Positions 16,802-24,367 are shown, counted from the first letter of the stretch. The stretch is DNA of 50,622 nt from Oscillibacter valericigenes (GCF_016902445.1 NZ_JACSNX010000021.1:1-50622), one strand, 5' to 3'. Program-made: numbers and translations. Notes: generated from the letters alone by a model not told the origin.

Positions 16802-17824
16802 TCAAATCGCTTCGATCTCGCTGAGCTTGACCGGCCGGCCCTCTTTCAGCGACTTGGTGGCCGCCGCGGCGATCAGGATGGGATAGAGCCCGTCCTCTCC
16901 GGTGACCAGAGGCTCCGTGCCGTTCAGGACCGCCTCGGCGAAGGCCTGCTGCTCTGCGGCAAAGGCCCCGGTGTACCGGTCCCACATGATCTTGTAGCAG
17001 GGGCTGGCGATGGAGCCGTCCGCCCCGTAGTACACAGCGTTGGTGGGCGTGTCGTTGACGTCCATCACCGCGCCCTCGGAGCCGAAGACCTCCACCCGCT
17101 GGTCGTAGCCGTACACCGCCCTGCGGCTGTTGTCGATGACGCCCATGGCGCCGTTGGCGAACTTCAGCGTCACCACGGCGGTGTCCACATCCCCGGCCTC
17201 GCCGATGGCCGGATCCACCAGCACGGCGCCGTAGGCGAAGACCTCCGTCACCTCGGACCCGGCCAGGAAGCGGGCCATGTCAAAGTCGTGGACCATCATG
17301 TCGTAGAAGATGCCGCCGGAGACCTTCACATAGTCGATGGCGGGGGGCTCCGGGTCCCGGGAACTGATCTTCACCAGGTTCACCTTGCCGACCCTGCCGG
17401 AGCGAACGGCCTCATAGACGGCGTGGTGATGCCGGTCAAAGCGGCGGTTGAAGCCCACCTGCAGCTTGACGCCGGCGGCCCTGGCCGCGTCGATGGCCTC
17501 GTGCACCCGCTCCAGCCGGTAGTCGATGGGCTTTTCCACAAAAACGTGCTTGCCGGCCTTTGCCGCCTGGATGACGTATTCCGCGTGCCAGTCGGTGGGA
17601 GAGCAGACGATGACGGCCCGGATCTCCGGGTCCTGGAGGATGTCCTCCGCGTCCCGGCTCAGGTTGGGGATCCGCAGGCCCCTGAGGAATTCCTCGGCCT
17701 CCGGGCTCATATAGGGGTCCGCCACCGTTTTGATCTCCATCTGGGGCACGAATTTGGCGATGTTTTCCGCGTGGACCCGGCCGATGCGGCCGGCGCCGAT
17801 GATGCCGATCTGAAAGCGTTCCAT
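16802..17824 (-). CDS. IolG-like NAD-dependent sugar/inositol dehydrogenase (Gfo/Idh/MocA)
   Basis: A 340-residue oxidoreductase with a Rossmann fold (IGIIGAGRIGRVHAENI, residues 6-22), the EKP motif with catalytic Lys98, and the Asp175/His179 pair in GGIFYDMMVHDFDM. This set is typical of myo-inositol 2-dehydrogenase and close relatives. The start MERFQ has AAGGAAGG 6 nt upstream. It lies 43 nt after an isomerase-like gene and is controlled by a divergent LacI regulator, so it most likely takes part in catabolism of an inositol or related polyol. The rest of an iol pathway is absent from the window, and the substrate is open. Confidence 0.85.
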   Translation of the reverse strand: MERFQIGIIGAGRIGRVHAENIAKFVPQMEIKTVADPYMSPEAEEFLRGLRIPNLSRDAEDILQDPEIRAVIVCSPTDWHAEYVIQAAKAGKHVFVEKPIDYRLERVHEAIDAARAAGVKLQVGFNRRFDRHHHAVYEAVRSGRVGKVNLVKISSRDPEPPAIDYVKVSGGIFYDMMVHDFDMARFLAGSEVTEVFAYGAVLVDPAIGEAGDVDTAVVTLKFANGAMGVIDNSRRAVYGYDQRVEVFGSEGAVMDVNDTPTNAVYYGADGSIASPCYKIMWDRYTGAFAAEQQAFAEAVLNGTEPLVTGEDGLYPILIAAAATKSLKEGRPVKLSEIEAI

Positions 17825-17867
17825 GCGTTTCCTTCCTTTCGATTGTATCTGCGGCTGCCGGACGATC

Positions 17868-18653
17868 TTACAGCAGCCCAATGGCCTTTACCGCCTGGGC
17901 GGTGGAGACGGCGGGGATCAGCTCGAACCCCACAAGCCCCTGATACCCGATCTCTTCCAGGCACTGGAGGATCCGGGGATAGCGGATCTCCCCGGTGCCG
18001 GGCTCGTGGCGGCCGGGCGCATCGGCCACGTGGATGTGGCCGAACTGGTCGCCGTAGGTGCGGATGTTGTCGCAGAGGCTCCCCTCATTGAGCTGCATGT
18101 GGTAGACGTCGTACAGGACCTTCAGCATGGGGGAGCCGATGAGCCGGGTCATCTCCGCGGCCATCCGGGTTGTGGTGAGAAAGTTGCCCGCGTGATCCGT
18201 GGTGATGTTCAGGGGCTCCAGGTTCATGCGGATGCCGGAGGACTCGGCCAGCTCCGCACAGGCGTGGAGCGTATCGAACATGGTGCAGAGCTTCACGGTG
18301 TCCGAAAGCTCCGGGTAGCTGTTCAGGACCACTCCGCCGTCCCCCAGTCCGTTGGAGTGGATGGTGACAGAGCGGGCGCCCACCTGCAGAGCGGCGTCGA
18401 CAGAACGCTTCAGGAAATCCAGATAGGCCTGCTTCTGACCGGGATCGATCAGCGACAGCTCCGCATCCCCGTTGAACCCGGAGATCCCGATCCCCGCATC
18501 CTCCGCCGCGGCTCTCACCGCACGGAGATCCTTGTCCGTCCAGCTCCAGAACTCCACATAGTCGAAGCCGTCTGCTCTGGCAGCCTGAAACCGCTCCAGA
18601 AACGGCAGTTCCCCATACATGGGCTCGATACACGCCGATTTTTGAAACTTCAT
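17868..18653 (-). CDS. Hydroxypyruvate isomerase/IolE-I-like TIM-barrel isomerase
   Basis: A 261-residue xylose-isomerase-like TIM barrel. Likely metal ligands are Glu146 (NLEPLN), Asp182 (YDVYHMQ), His208 (HIHVADAPGRHEPGTGE) and Glu244 (GFELIP). The ADAPGRxEPGTGE stretch resembles the hydroxypyruvate isomerase family, while the gene context with an IolG-like dehydrogenase resembles inositol clusters (IolE/IolI). It is the first gene of the minus-strand pair, directly behind the divergent promoter. The start MKFQKS is chosen over one 12 codons upstream because AAAGGA precedes it. The precise substrate is unknown. Confidence 0.8.
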   Translation of the reverse strand: MKFQKSACIEPMYGELPFLERFQAARADGFDYVEFWSWTDKDLRAVRAAAEDAGIGISGFNGDAELSLIDPGQKQAYLDFLKRSVDAALQVGARSVTIHSNGLGDGGVVLNSYPELSDTVKLCTMFDTLHACAELAESSGIRMNLEPLNITTDHAGNFLTTTRMAAEMTRLIGSPMLKVLYDVYHMQLNEGSLCDNIRTYGDQFGHIHVADAPGRHEPGTGEIRYPRILQCLEEIGYQGLVGFELIPAVSTAQAVKAIGLL

Positions 18654-18693
18654 GGTGACGCATCCTTTCCAGTCAAAAAGGCAGTGCACAGAT

Positions 18694-18710
18694 TATGTGC
18701 TTTGCACATA
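18694..18710. promoter_or_regulatory. LacI-type operator, copy 1
   Basis: A perfect 7-3-7 palindrome, TATGTGC-TTT-GCACATA, overlaps the predicted start site of the minus-strand dehydrogenase operon. Its core TGTGC-N3-GCACA recurs at 18842-18856, as expected of two sites for the LacI-family regulator encoded next to it. Confidence 0.8.
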
Positions 18711-18738
18711 TTCTGCCGCATGTTCCTCAAAAAGTCAA
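18710..18738 (-). promoter_or_regulatory. Promoter of the isomerase-dehydrogenase pair
   Basis: On the minus strand TTGACT (18738-18733) and CAGAAT (18715-18710) are spaced by 17. The start site falls inside operator copy 1, which suggests repression by blocking RNA polymerase. Confidence 0.6.
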
Positions 18739-18803
18739 GACCCCTTCCGCCATTTGCGCAAAAATCGTCACTTTGCCGGAAATCAAAGGCTGTTTTTTCC
18801 AGA

Positions 18804-18832
18804 TTGACAAAGCCTTCCCCCTCCGATACAAT
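18804..18832 (+). promoter_or_regulatory. Promoter of the LacI-family regulator gene
   Basis: TTGACA (18804-18809) and TACAAT (18827-18832) have a 17-base spacer. Operator copy 2 begins 10 bases after the -10 box, so the regulator probably represses its own gene. Confidence 0.85.
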
Positions 18833-18841
18833 AGAGACATC

Positions 18842-18856
18842 CTGTGCAATGCACAG
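18842..18856. promoter_or_regulatory. LacI-type operator, copy 2
   Basis: The palindrome CTGTGC-AAT-GCACAG shares the core TGTGC-N3-GCACA with copy 1. It covers the start site region of the regulator's own promoter. Confidence 0.8.
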
Positions 18857-18887
18857 AGATCCTGTTGCAAAAGGAGGACGCATCAGC

Positions 18888-19925
18888 ATGGGGAAACGGG
18901 TGACCATCCAGCAGATCGCCGAGATGGCGGGGGTATCCCGGGGGACCGTTGACCGGGTCCTGAACCACCGCTCCTATGTCAGCGAGGCTGTGCGGGCCCG
19001 GGTGGAGGCCGCCGTGGCCGAGACCGGCTATATCTCCCCCCGGGAGGCATACCGCCGGGAGCAGGACGGCGCTGTCCGCCCGCTGACACTGGGGATCCTG
19101 CTGCCCAACTGGACCGGCCAGTTTCAGGAAGAGGTCCAGGAGGGCATCCGGCAGGCGGAGCAGGAGCTGGCGCCGCAGCATGTGCGGATCCTCCAGCGCC
19201 GCTGCCGGACGGAGCTGCCCCAGGAGTCTGTGGAGCTGCTGGATGAGATGGTCCGGGAGGGGGCGGAAGGGCTCTCCATCTGCGCCCTCAACGACCCTTC
19301 CATCTGCAGGCGGGTGGAGGAACTGGCGGATGCCGGTATCCCCTGCGTCACCTTCAACTCCGATCTGCCGAAAAGCCGGCGGCTCTGCTTTGTGGGGCAG
19401 GATCTCTATCGGGCAGGGCGGATGGCCGGTGAGCTGATGAGCCGCTGTGTCCGGCCCGGCGGCCTGGTCCTGGCCACCGTTGGCAACCGCCGTTTCGACG
19501 GGCACTGTCAGCGGCTGAACGGCTTTCTGGCGCGGATGGCAGAGCGGGGTTTCCCGGCAGAACAGATCCTGACTGCCGAGACCTTCAACGACTATCAGAC
19601 CACGTATCGCGTGGTGGCAGAAACGCTGGAGCGCCATCCCGACCTGGCCGGCATTTACCTGGCCAACCTCCATGTTTCAGGCTGTGTGGAGGCCGTGCGG
19701 GCCGCCGGACGGCAGGGCCAGCTGCGGGTGATCTGCCACGACATCAACGAAAGCGTCCGCAGGCTTCTGCTGGAGGGAAGCGTGGATTTCACCATTCCCC
19801 AGGATTTCCGGCAGCAGGGCTATCTGCCGCCCTTCCTGCTGCGGGACGCTCTCCGCCGCGGACAGCTCCCGCCGGCCAGCCGCCAGGACGGTCAAATGTC
19901 CATCCTCTGTGCAGAAAATGTGTAA
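18888..19925 (+). CDS. LacI-family transcriptional regulator
   Basis: A 345-residue repressor with an N-terminal LacI helix-turn-helix (VTIQQIAEMAGVSRGTVDRVLNH, residues 5-27) and a periplasmic-binding-protein-like sensor domain from about residue 65, starting LTLGILLPNW. The ATG at 18888 has AAGGAGGA at good spacing; the very long open frame upstream is a shadow of the opposite-strand genes. Two TGTGC-N3-GCACA palindromes in the divergent promoter region are its likely targets. It would control the polyol/sugar pair on the other strand and itself. The inducer is unknown. Confidence 0.92.
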   Translation: MGKRVTIQQIAEMAGVSRGTVDRVLNHRSYVSEAVRARVEAAVAETGYISPREAYRREQDGAVRPLTLGILLPNWTGQFQEEVQEGIRQAEQELAPQHVRILQRRCRTELPQESVELLDEMVREGAEGLSICALNDPSICRRVEELADAGIPCVTFNSDLPKSRRLCFVGQDLYRAGRMAGELMSRCVRPGGLVLATVGNRRFDGHCQRLNGFLARMAERGFPAEQILTAETFNDYQTTYRVVAETLERHPDLAGIYLANLHVSGCVEAVRAAGRQGQLRVICHDINESVRRLLLEGSVDFTIPQDFRQQGYLPPFLLRDALRRGQLPPASRQDGQMSILCAENV

Positions 19926-19964
19926 GGCGTCTGTTCGGCAGGCAGCGGACTGCCGGACAGGCAC

Positions 19965-19999
19965 AAAAAACCACGTCCCGATCTGAGACGTGGTTTTTT
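19965..19999. terminator. Bidirectional terminator between the LacI gene and the TPM gene
   Basis: AAAAAACCACGTC and GACGTGGTTTTTT form a 13-bp stem with a 9-nt loop. It serves both convergent transcripts. Confidence 0.9.
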
Positions 20000-20006
20000 G
20001 TCGTTT

Positions 20007-21056
20007 TTATCTGCGGCCGCCCCGGAAGGAACCGCCCCGCCGACCGCCGCCTCCCCGGAAACTGCCGCCGCTGAAGCCGCCCCGCCGGCCGCCGCCTCCC
20101 CGGAAGCTGCCGCCGCCGAAGCTTCCCCGCCGGCCGCCAGCGCCGCCAAAGGAGCCTCCGCCAAACATTCCGCCCCGGCTGCCGCCGAAGGAGCCGCCGC
20201 CAGTGGGCGGACGGCGCGGGGGTCGCGGAGGGCGCGGTGCTCTGGGCCGCCGGGGCCGTCCCCAGAAGATGGGGTAGTACAGCACTGTGGGCCGCCCCAT
20301 GCCGGGCCGCAGGTACCGCCGGCGGTAGCGTCTGTACCGGATGCCGTCCAGGATCACCCACAGTGCAAATAACACCACCAGCAGCACCACCACGCCGCTC
20401 ACCAGGGAACCGACAGCCGGGGCCACATAGCCGCGGGTCTCCGTATAGTACCCGCTGCCGCTGGAGTAGGTCTCCCGCACTGCGGGGATATATCCCTCCC
20501 GGATGGTGACACCGTAGTGATCCGCGAACCAGTCGATGAATGCGTCAAAGGCCGCACGCACGCCCGCATCGTAGTCTCCGGCGGCAAAATCGCTCTCCAG
20601 ATAATAGGACTGCAGGCTGACAAAATCGTCCGCATACGCCTCCAGCCCGGTCCCCACCACCACGCAGTAGTCGCCCATCAGGCCGCTTTGGGAGACGTTG
20701 TCCAGGGCCAGTAGCATCACCACACCATTGTTCCGCTCCGCGGAGCCCACGCCGTAGGTATTCCCCAGGTCCGCGGCGTATTCCATGATGTCCGCGCCGC
20801 CGGTGGAATTCACCACATCCACCAGGATCTGGGCCCCGGTCTGTGCAAACAGGGAGGCGTTCATGGCGTCGATATGCTCCATGGTCTCATCCGTCAGCAC
20901 CCCGGCATAGTCGTATACATACGTATAGGACCCCACGATGGCGGTGGACGCCTCAGCGCCGGTGTCCGGCTTTTTTGCCTGCCCGATGGCCGCCCCAGCC
21001 ACGATGGCCAGGATCAGCACCACCACCGCCACGGCCCGTTTCTGAAAGAATTTCAT
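20007..21056 (-). CDS. TPM-domain membrane-anchored protein with RG-rich tail
   Basis: A 349-residue protein with an N-terminal signal/anchor helix (residues 7-26), an extracytoplasmic TPM domain (about 40-190; VYDYAGVLTDETMEHI, GAQILVDVV, ERNNGVVMLLA) and a second helix (about 213-237). The tail of about 100 residues is made of repeated GGGSFGG, GGRRGG and SFRGGGG units. TPM proteins include phosphatase-like and photosystem-repair proteins; bacterial ones with Gly/Ser tails have no established role. It is the last gene after xpaC and telA, with a hairpin array in between. AGAGGA precedes the ATG. Confidence 0.8.
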   Translation of the reverse strand: MKFFQKRAVAVVVLILAIVAGAAIGQAKKPDTGAEASTAIVGSYTYVYDYAGVLTDETMEHIDAMNASLFAQTGAQILVDVVNSTGGADIMEYAADLGNTYGVGSAERNNGVVMLLALDNVSQSGLMGDYCVVVGTGLEAYADDFVSLQSYYLESDFAAGDYDAGVRAAFDAFIDWFADHYGVTIREGYIPAVRETYSSGSGYYTETRGYVAPAVGSLVSGVVVLLVVLFALWVILDGIRYRRYRRRYLRPGMGRPTVLYYPIFWGRPRRPRAPRPPRPPRRPPTGGGSFGGSRGGMFGGGSFGGAGGRRGSFGGGSFRGGGGRRGGFSGGSFRGGGGRRGGSFRGGRR

Positions 21057-21074
21057 AAGCGTATGTCCTCTCTC

Positions 21075-21283
21075 CCCCTTTCCCCAGTCGGGGAAAGGGG
21101 CCAGGGAAAACCCTACGGGTTTTCCCGGTTGATCTGCCCCCGGCAGATCAAAAAAATGAAATCATTTTCGGCAGGGCATGTACCTGCCGAAAATTCCCCG
21201 ACCCGTGCGCCCCTGGGGCGCACACACCAGTGACCGACGTCACTGGTGGTGGGGGAGGTCGAGGGGGAGCGGGCTCCCCCTCG
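21075..21283 (-). repeat. Array of seven consecutive hairpins (copy 1 of a dispersed element)
   Basis: Seven perfect or near-perfect inverted repeats follow one another with short gaps: 21075-21100 (11-bp stem), 21104-21126 (10), 21129-21151 (10), 21164-21194 (12, ATTTTCGGCAGG), 21205-21223 (8-9), 21225-21248 (10, CACCAGTGAC) and 21260-21283 (11, CGAGGGGGAGC). The last, sixth and fourth recur in the same order and orientation relative to transcription at 46881-47043. The array lies between telA and the TPM gene within one operon. Confidence 0.85.
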
Positions 21284-21286
21284 AAG

Positions 21287-21337
21287 TCATCCCCGCAATT
21301 CCAGCAGCTTCTGCTTCAGCTCCCCCTCGATGCGGCC
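21287..21337 (-). pseudogene. Duplicated 3' end of telA
   Basis: Positions 21291-21338 repeat 21490-21537 with one mismatch. On the minus strand the copy encodes the last residues of TelA (GRIEGELKQKLLELRG) followed by TGA, exactly as in the intact gene. It has no start and is separated from telA's own stop by about 150 bases. It looks like a scar of recombination or of insertion at the telA 3' end. Confidence 0.8.
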
Positions 21338-21485
21338 CGCGGCGTCGCAAAGTCCGCTCTGCTCGTTTCCGCCTAACGGCGAAAACTGCGCCCGCTCCCT
21401 TGCTCCGCCTTTCCCCATCGGACCCGCTGCGCTGGGCTCCGACGGGGGCCCCTGGAGCTGGGCCGTCGGAGTCGTCTGCCGCTGT
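21338..21485. other. Spacer between the two telA ends
   Basis: About 150 bases of unclear origin lie between the duplicated and real telA ends. They hold two further inverted repeats, TTTCCGCC-N4-GGCGAAAA near 21368-21383 and CCCCATCGGA pairing with TCCGACGGGG near 21415-21446. No reading frame of interest is seen. Confidence 0.5.
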
Positions 21486-22667
21486 TCAGCCCCGCAATTC
21501 CAGCAGCTTCTGCTTCAGCTCTCCCTCGATGCGGCCCAGCTCCTGTTCAGCGGCCTTGCGCTTCTGGGCGCCCTCCCGCTGGATGTTCATCACCTCATCC
21601 AGGGTGGAAATCAGCTGCTGGTTGGTGTGCTGCAGCGTCTCGATGTCCACGATGCTCCGCTCCGCCTCCCGAGCGGTCTCCACCGTGCCCATTTTCAGCA
21701 TGTCGGCGTTCTTCTTCAGCAGGTCATTGGTCACCTCGGTGACGGCGCTCTGGGCGGCAGTGGCCTGACGGCTGTGCTCCAGGCCCAGGGCCAGCACCAT
21801 CTGGCTCTTCCACAGGGGGATGGTGTTCACCAGGGAGGACTGGATCTTCTCCACCATCAGGGTGTCGTTGTTCTGCAGCAGCCGGGTCTGGGGGCCCATC
21901 TGCACGGAGATCATCCTCGTCAGCTCCAGGTCGTGGAGCTTCTTCTCGAACCGCTCGCACATCTGGACCTTGTCGTTGTAGGCCTGGGCGTCCTCCTGGG
22001 CGCCGGACTGCTCCGCCTTGGCCTTCAGGGCGGGCAGCTCATTGGCCCGCACATCCTCCAGCTTCTTCTTGCCCGCCAGGATATACATGGTGAGCTCCTT
22101 GTAATACTTCAGGTTCAGCTCGTACATCTGGTCCAGCATGGCCACGTCCTTCAGCAGCGTCACCTGGTGCTGCTCCAGCTCCCGGGCGATCTTGTCCACG
22201 TTGGTCTCCACCTTGGCGTACTGGGCCTTCATGGCCTCCAGCTTGCTGCCGGCCTTCTTGAAGAGGCCGAAGAAGCCCTTCTTCTCCTCTTCCTCGCCGA
22301 AGCCCTTCAGCTCCACCACCAGGTCGGAGAGGGACTTGCCCACTTCTCCCAGGTCCTTGGTGCGCACGGAGTTCAGGGCATTCTCCGAAAAGCTGGCCAC
22401 ATTCTTCTGGGCCGCCGCGCCGTACTGGAGGATCAGGTTGGAGTCTGTCAGGTCGATCTTCCTGGAAAACGCCTCCACTGCCTGCTTCTCCGCCTCGTTC
22501 AGCAGGTTCTCGTCCATCTGCACCGGCGTCACCTCCGGCTTGGCCGGCTCCGGAGCGGGCGTGGCCGGGGTGGCGGGGGCCACCGGGTCCAGGGTCAGCT
22601 GGGGGATGTCGTCCGTCTGGTCAGGATTCAGGGTCAGCTCGGGCATCATGCTCTTCTCGTCAGCCAT
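21486..22667 (-). CDS. telA: TelA/YaaN-family toxic anion resistance protein
   Basis: A 393-residue, mostly helical cytosolic protein of the TelA/KlaA family. A low-complexity Pro/Ala/Thr-rich N-terminus (about 20-50) is followed by coiled-coil stretches; the conserved core includes GFFGLFKKAGSKLEAMKAQYAKVE and a C-terminal helix with VQMGPQTRLLQNNDTLMVEKIQSSL. Relatives were found through tellurite resistance, but the true role is thought to concern cell-envelope or stress homeostasis. It stands after xpaC, as in Bacillus (xpaC-yaaN). Its 3' end is duplicated about 200 bases downstream. Confidence 0.9.
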   Translation of the reverse strand: MADEKSMMPELTLNPDQTDDIPQLTLDPVAPATPATPAPEPAKPEVTPVQMDENLLNEAEKQAVEAFSRKIDLTDSNLILQYGAAAQKNVASFSENALNSVRTKDLGEVGKSLSDLVVELKGFGEEEEKKGFFGLFKKAGSKLEAMKAQYAKVETNVDKIARELEQHQVTLLKDVAMLDQMYELNLKYYKELTMYILAGKKKLEDVRANELPALKAKAEQSGAQEDAQAYNDKVQMCERFEKKLHDLELTRMISVQMGPQTRLLQNNDTLMVEKIQSSLVNTIPLWKSQMVLALGLEHSRQATAAQSAVTEVTNDLLKKNADMLKMGTVETAREAERSIVDIETLQHTNQQLISTLDEVMNIQREGAQKRKAAEQELGRIEGELKQKLLELRG

Positions 22668-22694
22668 TGTATGTTCCTCCGTTTATTCAAGTTC

Positions 22695-22967
22695 TCAGTC
22701 TTTTTCCTTCGGAGCCCCGGCGGCGCCGGGATCCTCCCGGCACTGTCTCCGGCCTTTGATCCAGTAGACACACCACGCGGCGGCCAGGCACACCGAGAGG
22801 GCAGCCAGCCCCCACCGGAGCCAGACGCCGGATGCCTCCACCAGTCCCAGGCGGAAGGCGTTCTGCCACACCATGGCTTCCCGGCCCCATACCACAGCCA
22901 TCAACGCCCATACCACGGCGGAAAACAGGCAGAACCCCGGCTTTGGCTGTCTCTTTTCTCTCTTCAT
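22695..22967 (-). CDS. Small two-helix membrane protein between xpaC and telA
   Basis: A 90-residue protein I do not recognise. It has a basic N-terminus (MKREKRQPK), two hydrophobic segments (about 12-31 and 50-68) and a polar charged tail. GAGGAGGG lies 6 nt before the ATG, so translation is credible; the alternative longer frame is weaker. It sits 12 nt after xpaC and 27 nt before telA, so it is part of the same operon and may be a membrane partner of those proteins. Confidence 0.7.
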   Translation of the reverse strand: MKREKRQPKPGFCLFSAVVWALMAVVWGREAMVWQNAFRLGLVEASGVWLRWGLAALSVCLAAAWCVYWIKGRRQCREDPGAAGAPKEKD

Positions 22968-22979
22968 GGCAGTCCCTCC

Positions 22980-23696
22980 TCACAGCTCCAGCTGGATGCC
23001 ATTCCCGTCCTCTTCCGTCTTTTTGGTCTCCGCCTTCAGCGGGTCCTCCGTCAGACCTTCCCGGGCCATCATATTCTCCAGCACGGTGATGTCCGTGGAG
23101 ATGTCCAGGGCCTCGGCGCCGTACAGGCTGTCCAGCTGCTTTTCAAAGGCCGCCGTGATGATCCGCATCATCCCCTCCACCTTGGCAAGGGTCGTGTCGA
23201 TGTTCTCCCCGGAGATGCCGGTGCCGCTCATCCGGTCATAGGCATTCAGCAGCTTCAGGGTGGTGGGCAGATAGTAGTCCAGGAACCGCCGGATCTGGGG
23301 CAGCTTCTCCGGGTGCGCCTTCACCTCTTCAAAAATTTTGGCGCTGACCTGCTCCAGCCGCACGATATCGGCGGAGATGCCCGGGTCGGCGATGTTCTCG
23401 TCCAGCCGCTTCATCTCCCGGATGGCCAGCGTCCCGTCCCGGATCATCCTGTCCAGCTCCGGGTTTCCGGTGGAGATCTGCTCCTTCACAGGCTCCTTCT
23501 TCTCCTCCGCGCCGGCCGCCTCACCTGCGGCGCCGGCCCGGCACAGGGCGGCCGCCGCAAGAAACGCCAGGATGGCCGCGCCGGCCGCCAGGGCATAGTG
23601 CAGCGGCTCATACAGGGGGAATACCAGCGCATAGGCCAGCCACACCACCGCGGCGGCGTAAAAAGGCGCTGTGCTCTTTCGCTTTGTGGTCTCCAT
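22980..23696 (-). CDS. xpaC: XpaC-family protein
   Basis: A 238-residue protein with two N-terminal membrane helices (about 10-30 and 34-54) and a helical cytoplasmic domain. The segment GNPELDRMIRDGTLAIREMKRLDENIAD and the block RRFLDYYLPTTLKLLNAYDRM are typical of the XpaC family. The family was named after hydrolysis of a chromogenic phosphate in Bacillus, but the real function is not settled. Coupling with TelA is conserved in Firmicutes. It is the first gene of the operon, with a consensus promoter upstream. Confidence 0.87.
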   Translation of the reverse strand: METTKRKSTAPFYAAAVVWLAYALVFPLYEPLHYALAAGAAILAFLAAAALCRAGAAGEAAGAEEKKEPVKEQISTGNPELDRMIRDGTLAIREMKRLDENIADPGISADIVRLEQVSAKIFEEVKAHPEKLPQIRRFLDYYLPTTLKLLNAYDRMSGTGISGENIDTTLAKVEGMMRIITAAFEKQLDSLYGAEALDISTDITVLENMMAREGLTEDPLKAETKKTEEDGNGIQLEL

Positions 23697-23737
23697 CTGC
23701 GCGGCCTCCTGTTCTGATCCATCGAATCGATGAAGAT

Positions 23738-23766
23738 ATTATACCCCTCCCGGAGACCCCGGTCAA
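23738..23766 (-). promoter_or_regulatory. Promoter of the xpaC-telA-TPM operon
   Basis: On the minus strand TTGACC (23766-23761) is followed after 17 bases by a perfect TATAAT (23743-23738), about 40 bases before the xpaC start. Confidence 0.85.
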
Positions 23767-23796
23767 CGGTACGGTTGTAAAATCCCCATCAACAAA

Positions 23797-23826
23797 CAGG
23801 CACCTCTTCCCAGGAAGAGGTGCCTG
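23797..23826 (-). terminator. Hairpin terminator after the DUF6512-like gene
   Basis: CAGGCACCTCTTCC and GGAAGAGGTGCCTG form a 14-bp stem with a 2-nt loop, five bases beyond the stop codon. The T-run is weak (TTTGTTG), so efficiency may be partial. Confidence 0.7.
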
Positions 23827-23830
23827 CTTC

Positions 23831-24367
23831 TCACCGGAGAGGACCGTATCCCAATGTCACCGGGTCCTGCCACAGTGCCAGCCCCGGCGGATGGAACGTG
23901 CAGAACACAAAGAGGAAGGCCAGGCCCCACAGGATCACCAGCCCCAGAAGCTGCTGCCAGAGCGAGGTGAACCGCCCCCGCCGCAGCAGCCGGAAGTCCA
24001 GGGCAAAGGCCCCCAGGACGGACAGATAGAACACCGCGATGTCCGCCCACATCACGTGACGTCCCACAACTCCGGTGTAGGTATAGAACAGCACCGGGAT
24101 CAGCGCGGTCCCCGCCAGCGTGCTGACGCCCCGCACCGCCAGGAAGTTGGGATACGTCCGTCCCAGGCAGCACAGCTGGACCACAGAGGTCAGAAACATG
24201 GGAAAAAACAGCAGCTTCATATGTTCCCATGTGGACTCGTTGACAGCGGAAAAGGCTGCTGCCGGGGTCCATCCGCCGCTCCAGCCATACGTAAAATGCA
24301 GCAGTGTCCCAAGGGCCGCTGTAAACAGGGCCCCTGCCAACTCCCAGTAGAACAGCCTCTTTCCCAT
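23831..24367 (-). CDS. Small polytopic membrane protein (DUF6512-like)
   Basis: A 178-residue protein with about five membrane segments. The motif SAVNESTWEHMKLLFFP between helices one and two resembles a family of uncharacterised Firmicute membrane proteins that I recall as DUF6512; this assignment is from memory and should be read as tentative. It stands alone between two terminators, downstream of a lipoprotein gene on the same strand. No function can be given. Confidence 0.65.
   Translation of the reverse strand: MGKRLFYWELAGALFTAALGTLLHFTYGWSGGWTPAAAFSAVNESTWEHMKLLFFPMFLTSVVQLCCLGRTYPNFLAVRGVSTLAGTALIPVLFYTYTGVVGRHVMWADIAVFYLSVLGAFALDFRLLRRGRFTSLWQQLLGLVILWGLAFLFVFCTFHPPGLALWQDPVTLGYGPLR

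Noticed and set aside
20020..20200. Repeated CCGCCGCC-type units resembling a repeat array or CRISPR
   Set aside because: They are in-frame codons of the Gly/Arg-rich tail of the TPM protein; unit length varies and there are no spacers.
21075..21283. Reading the hairpin series as a CRISPR array
   Set aside because: Each hairpin has a different sequence; there are no identical repeats with equal spacers and no cas genes.
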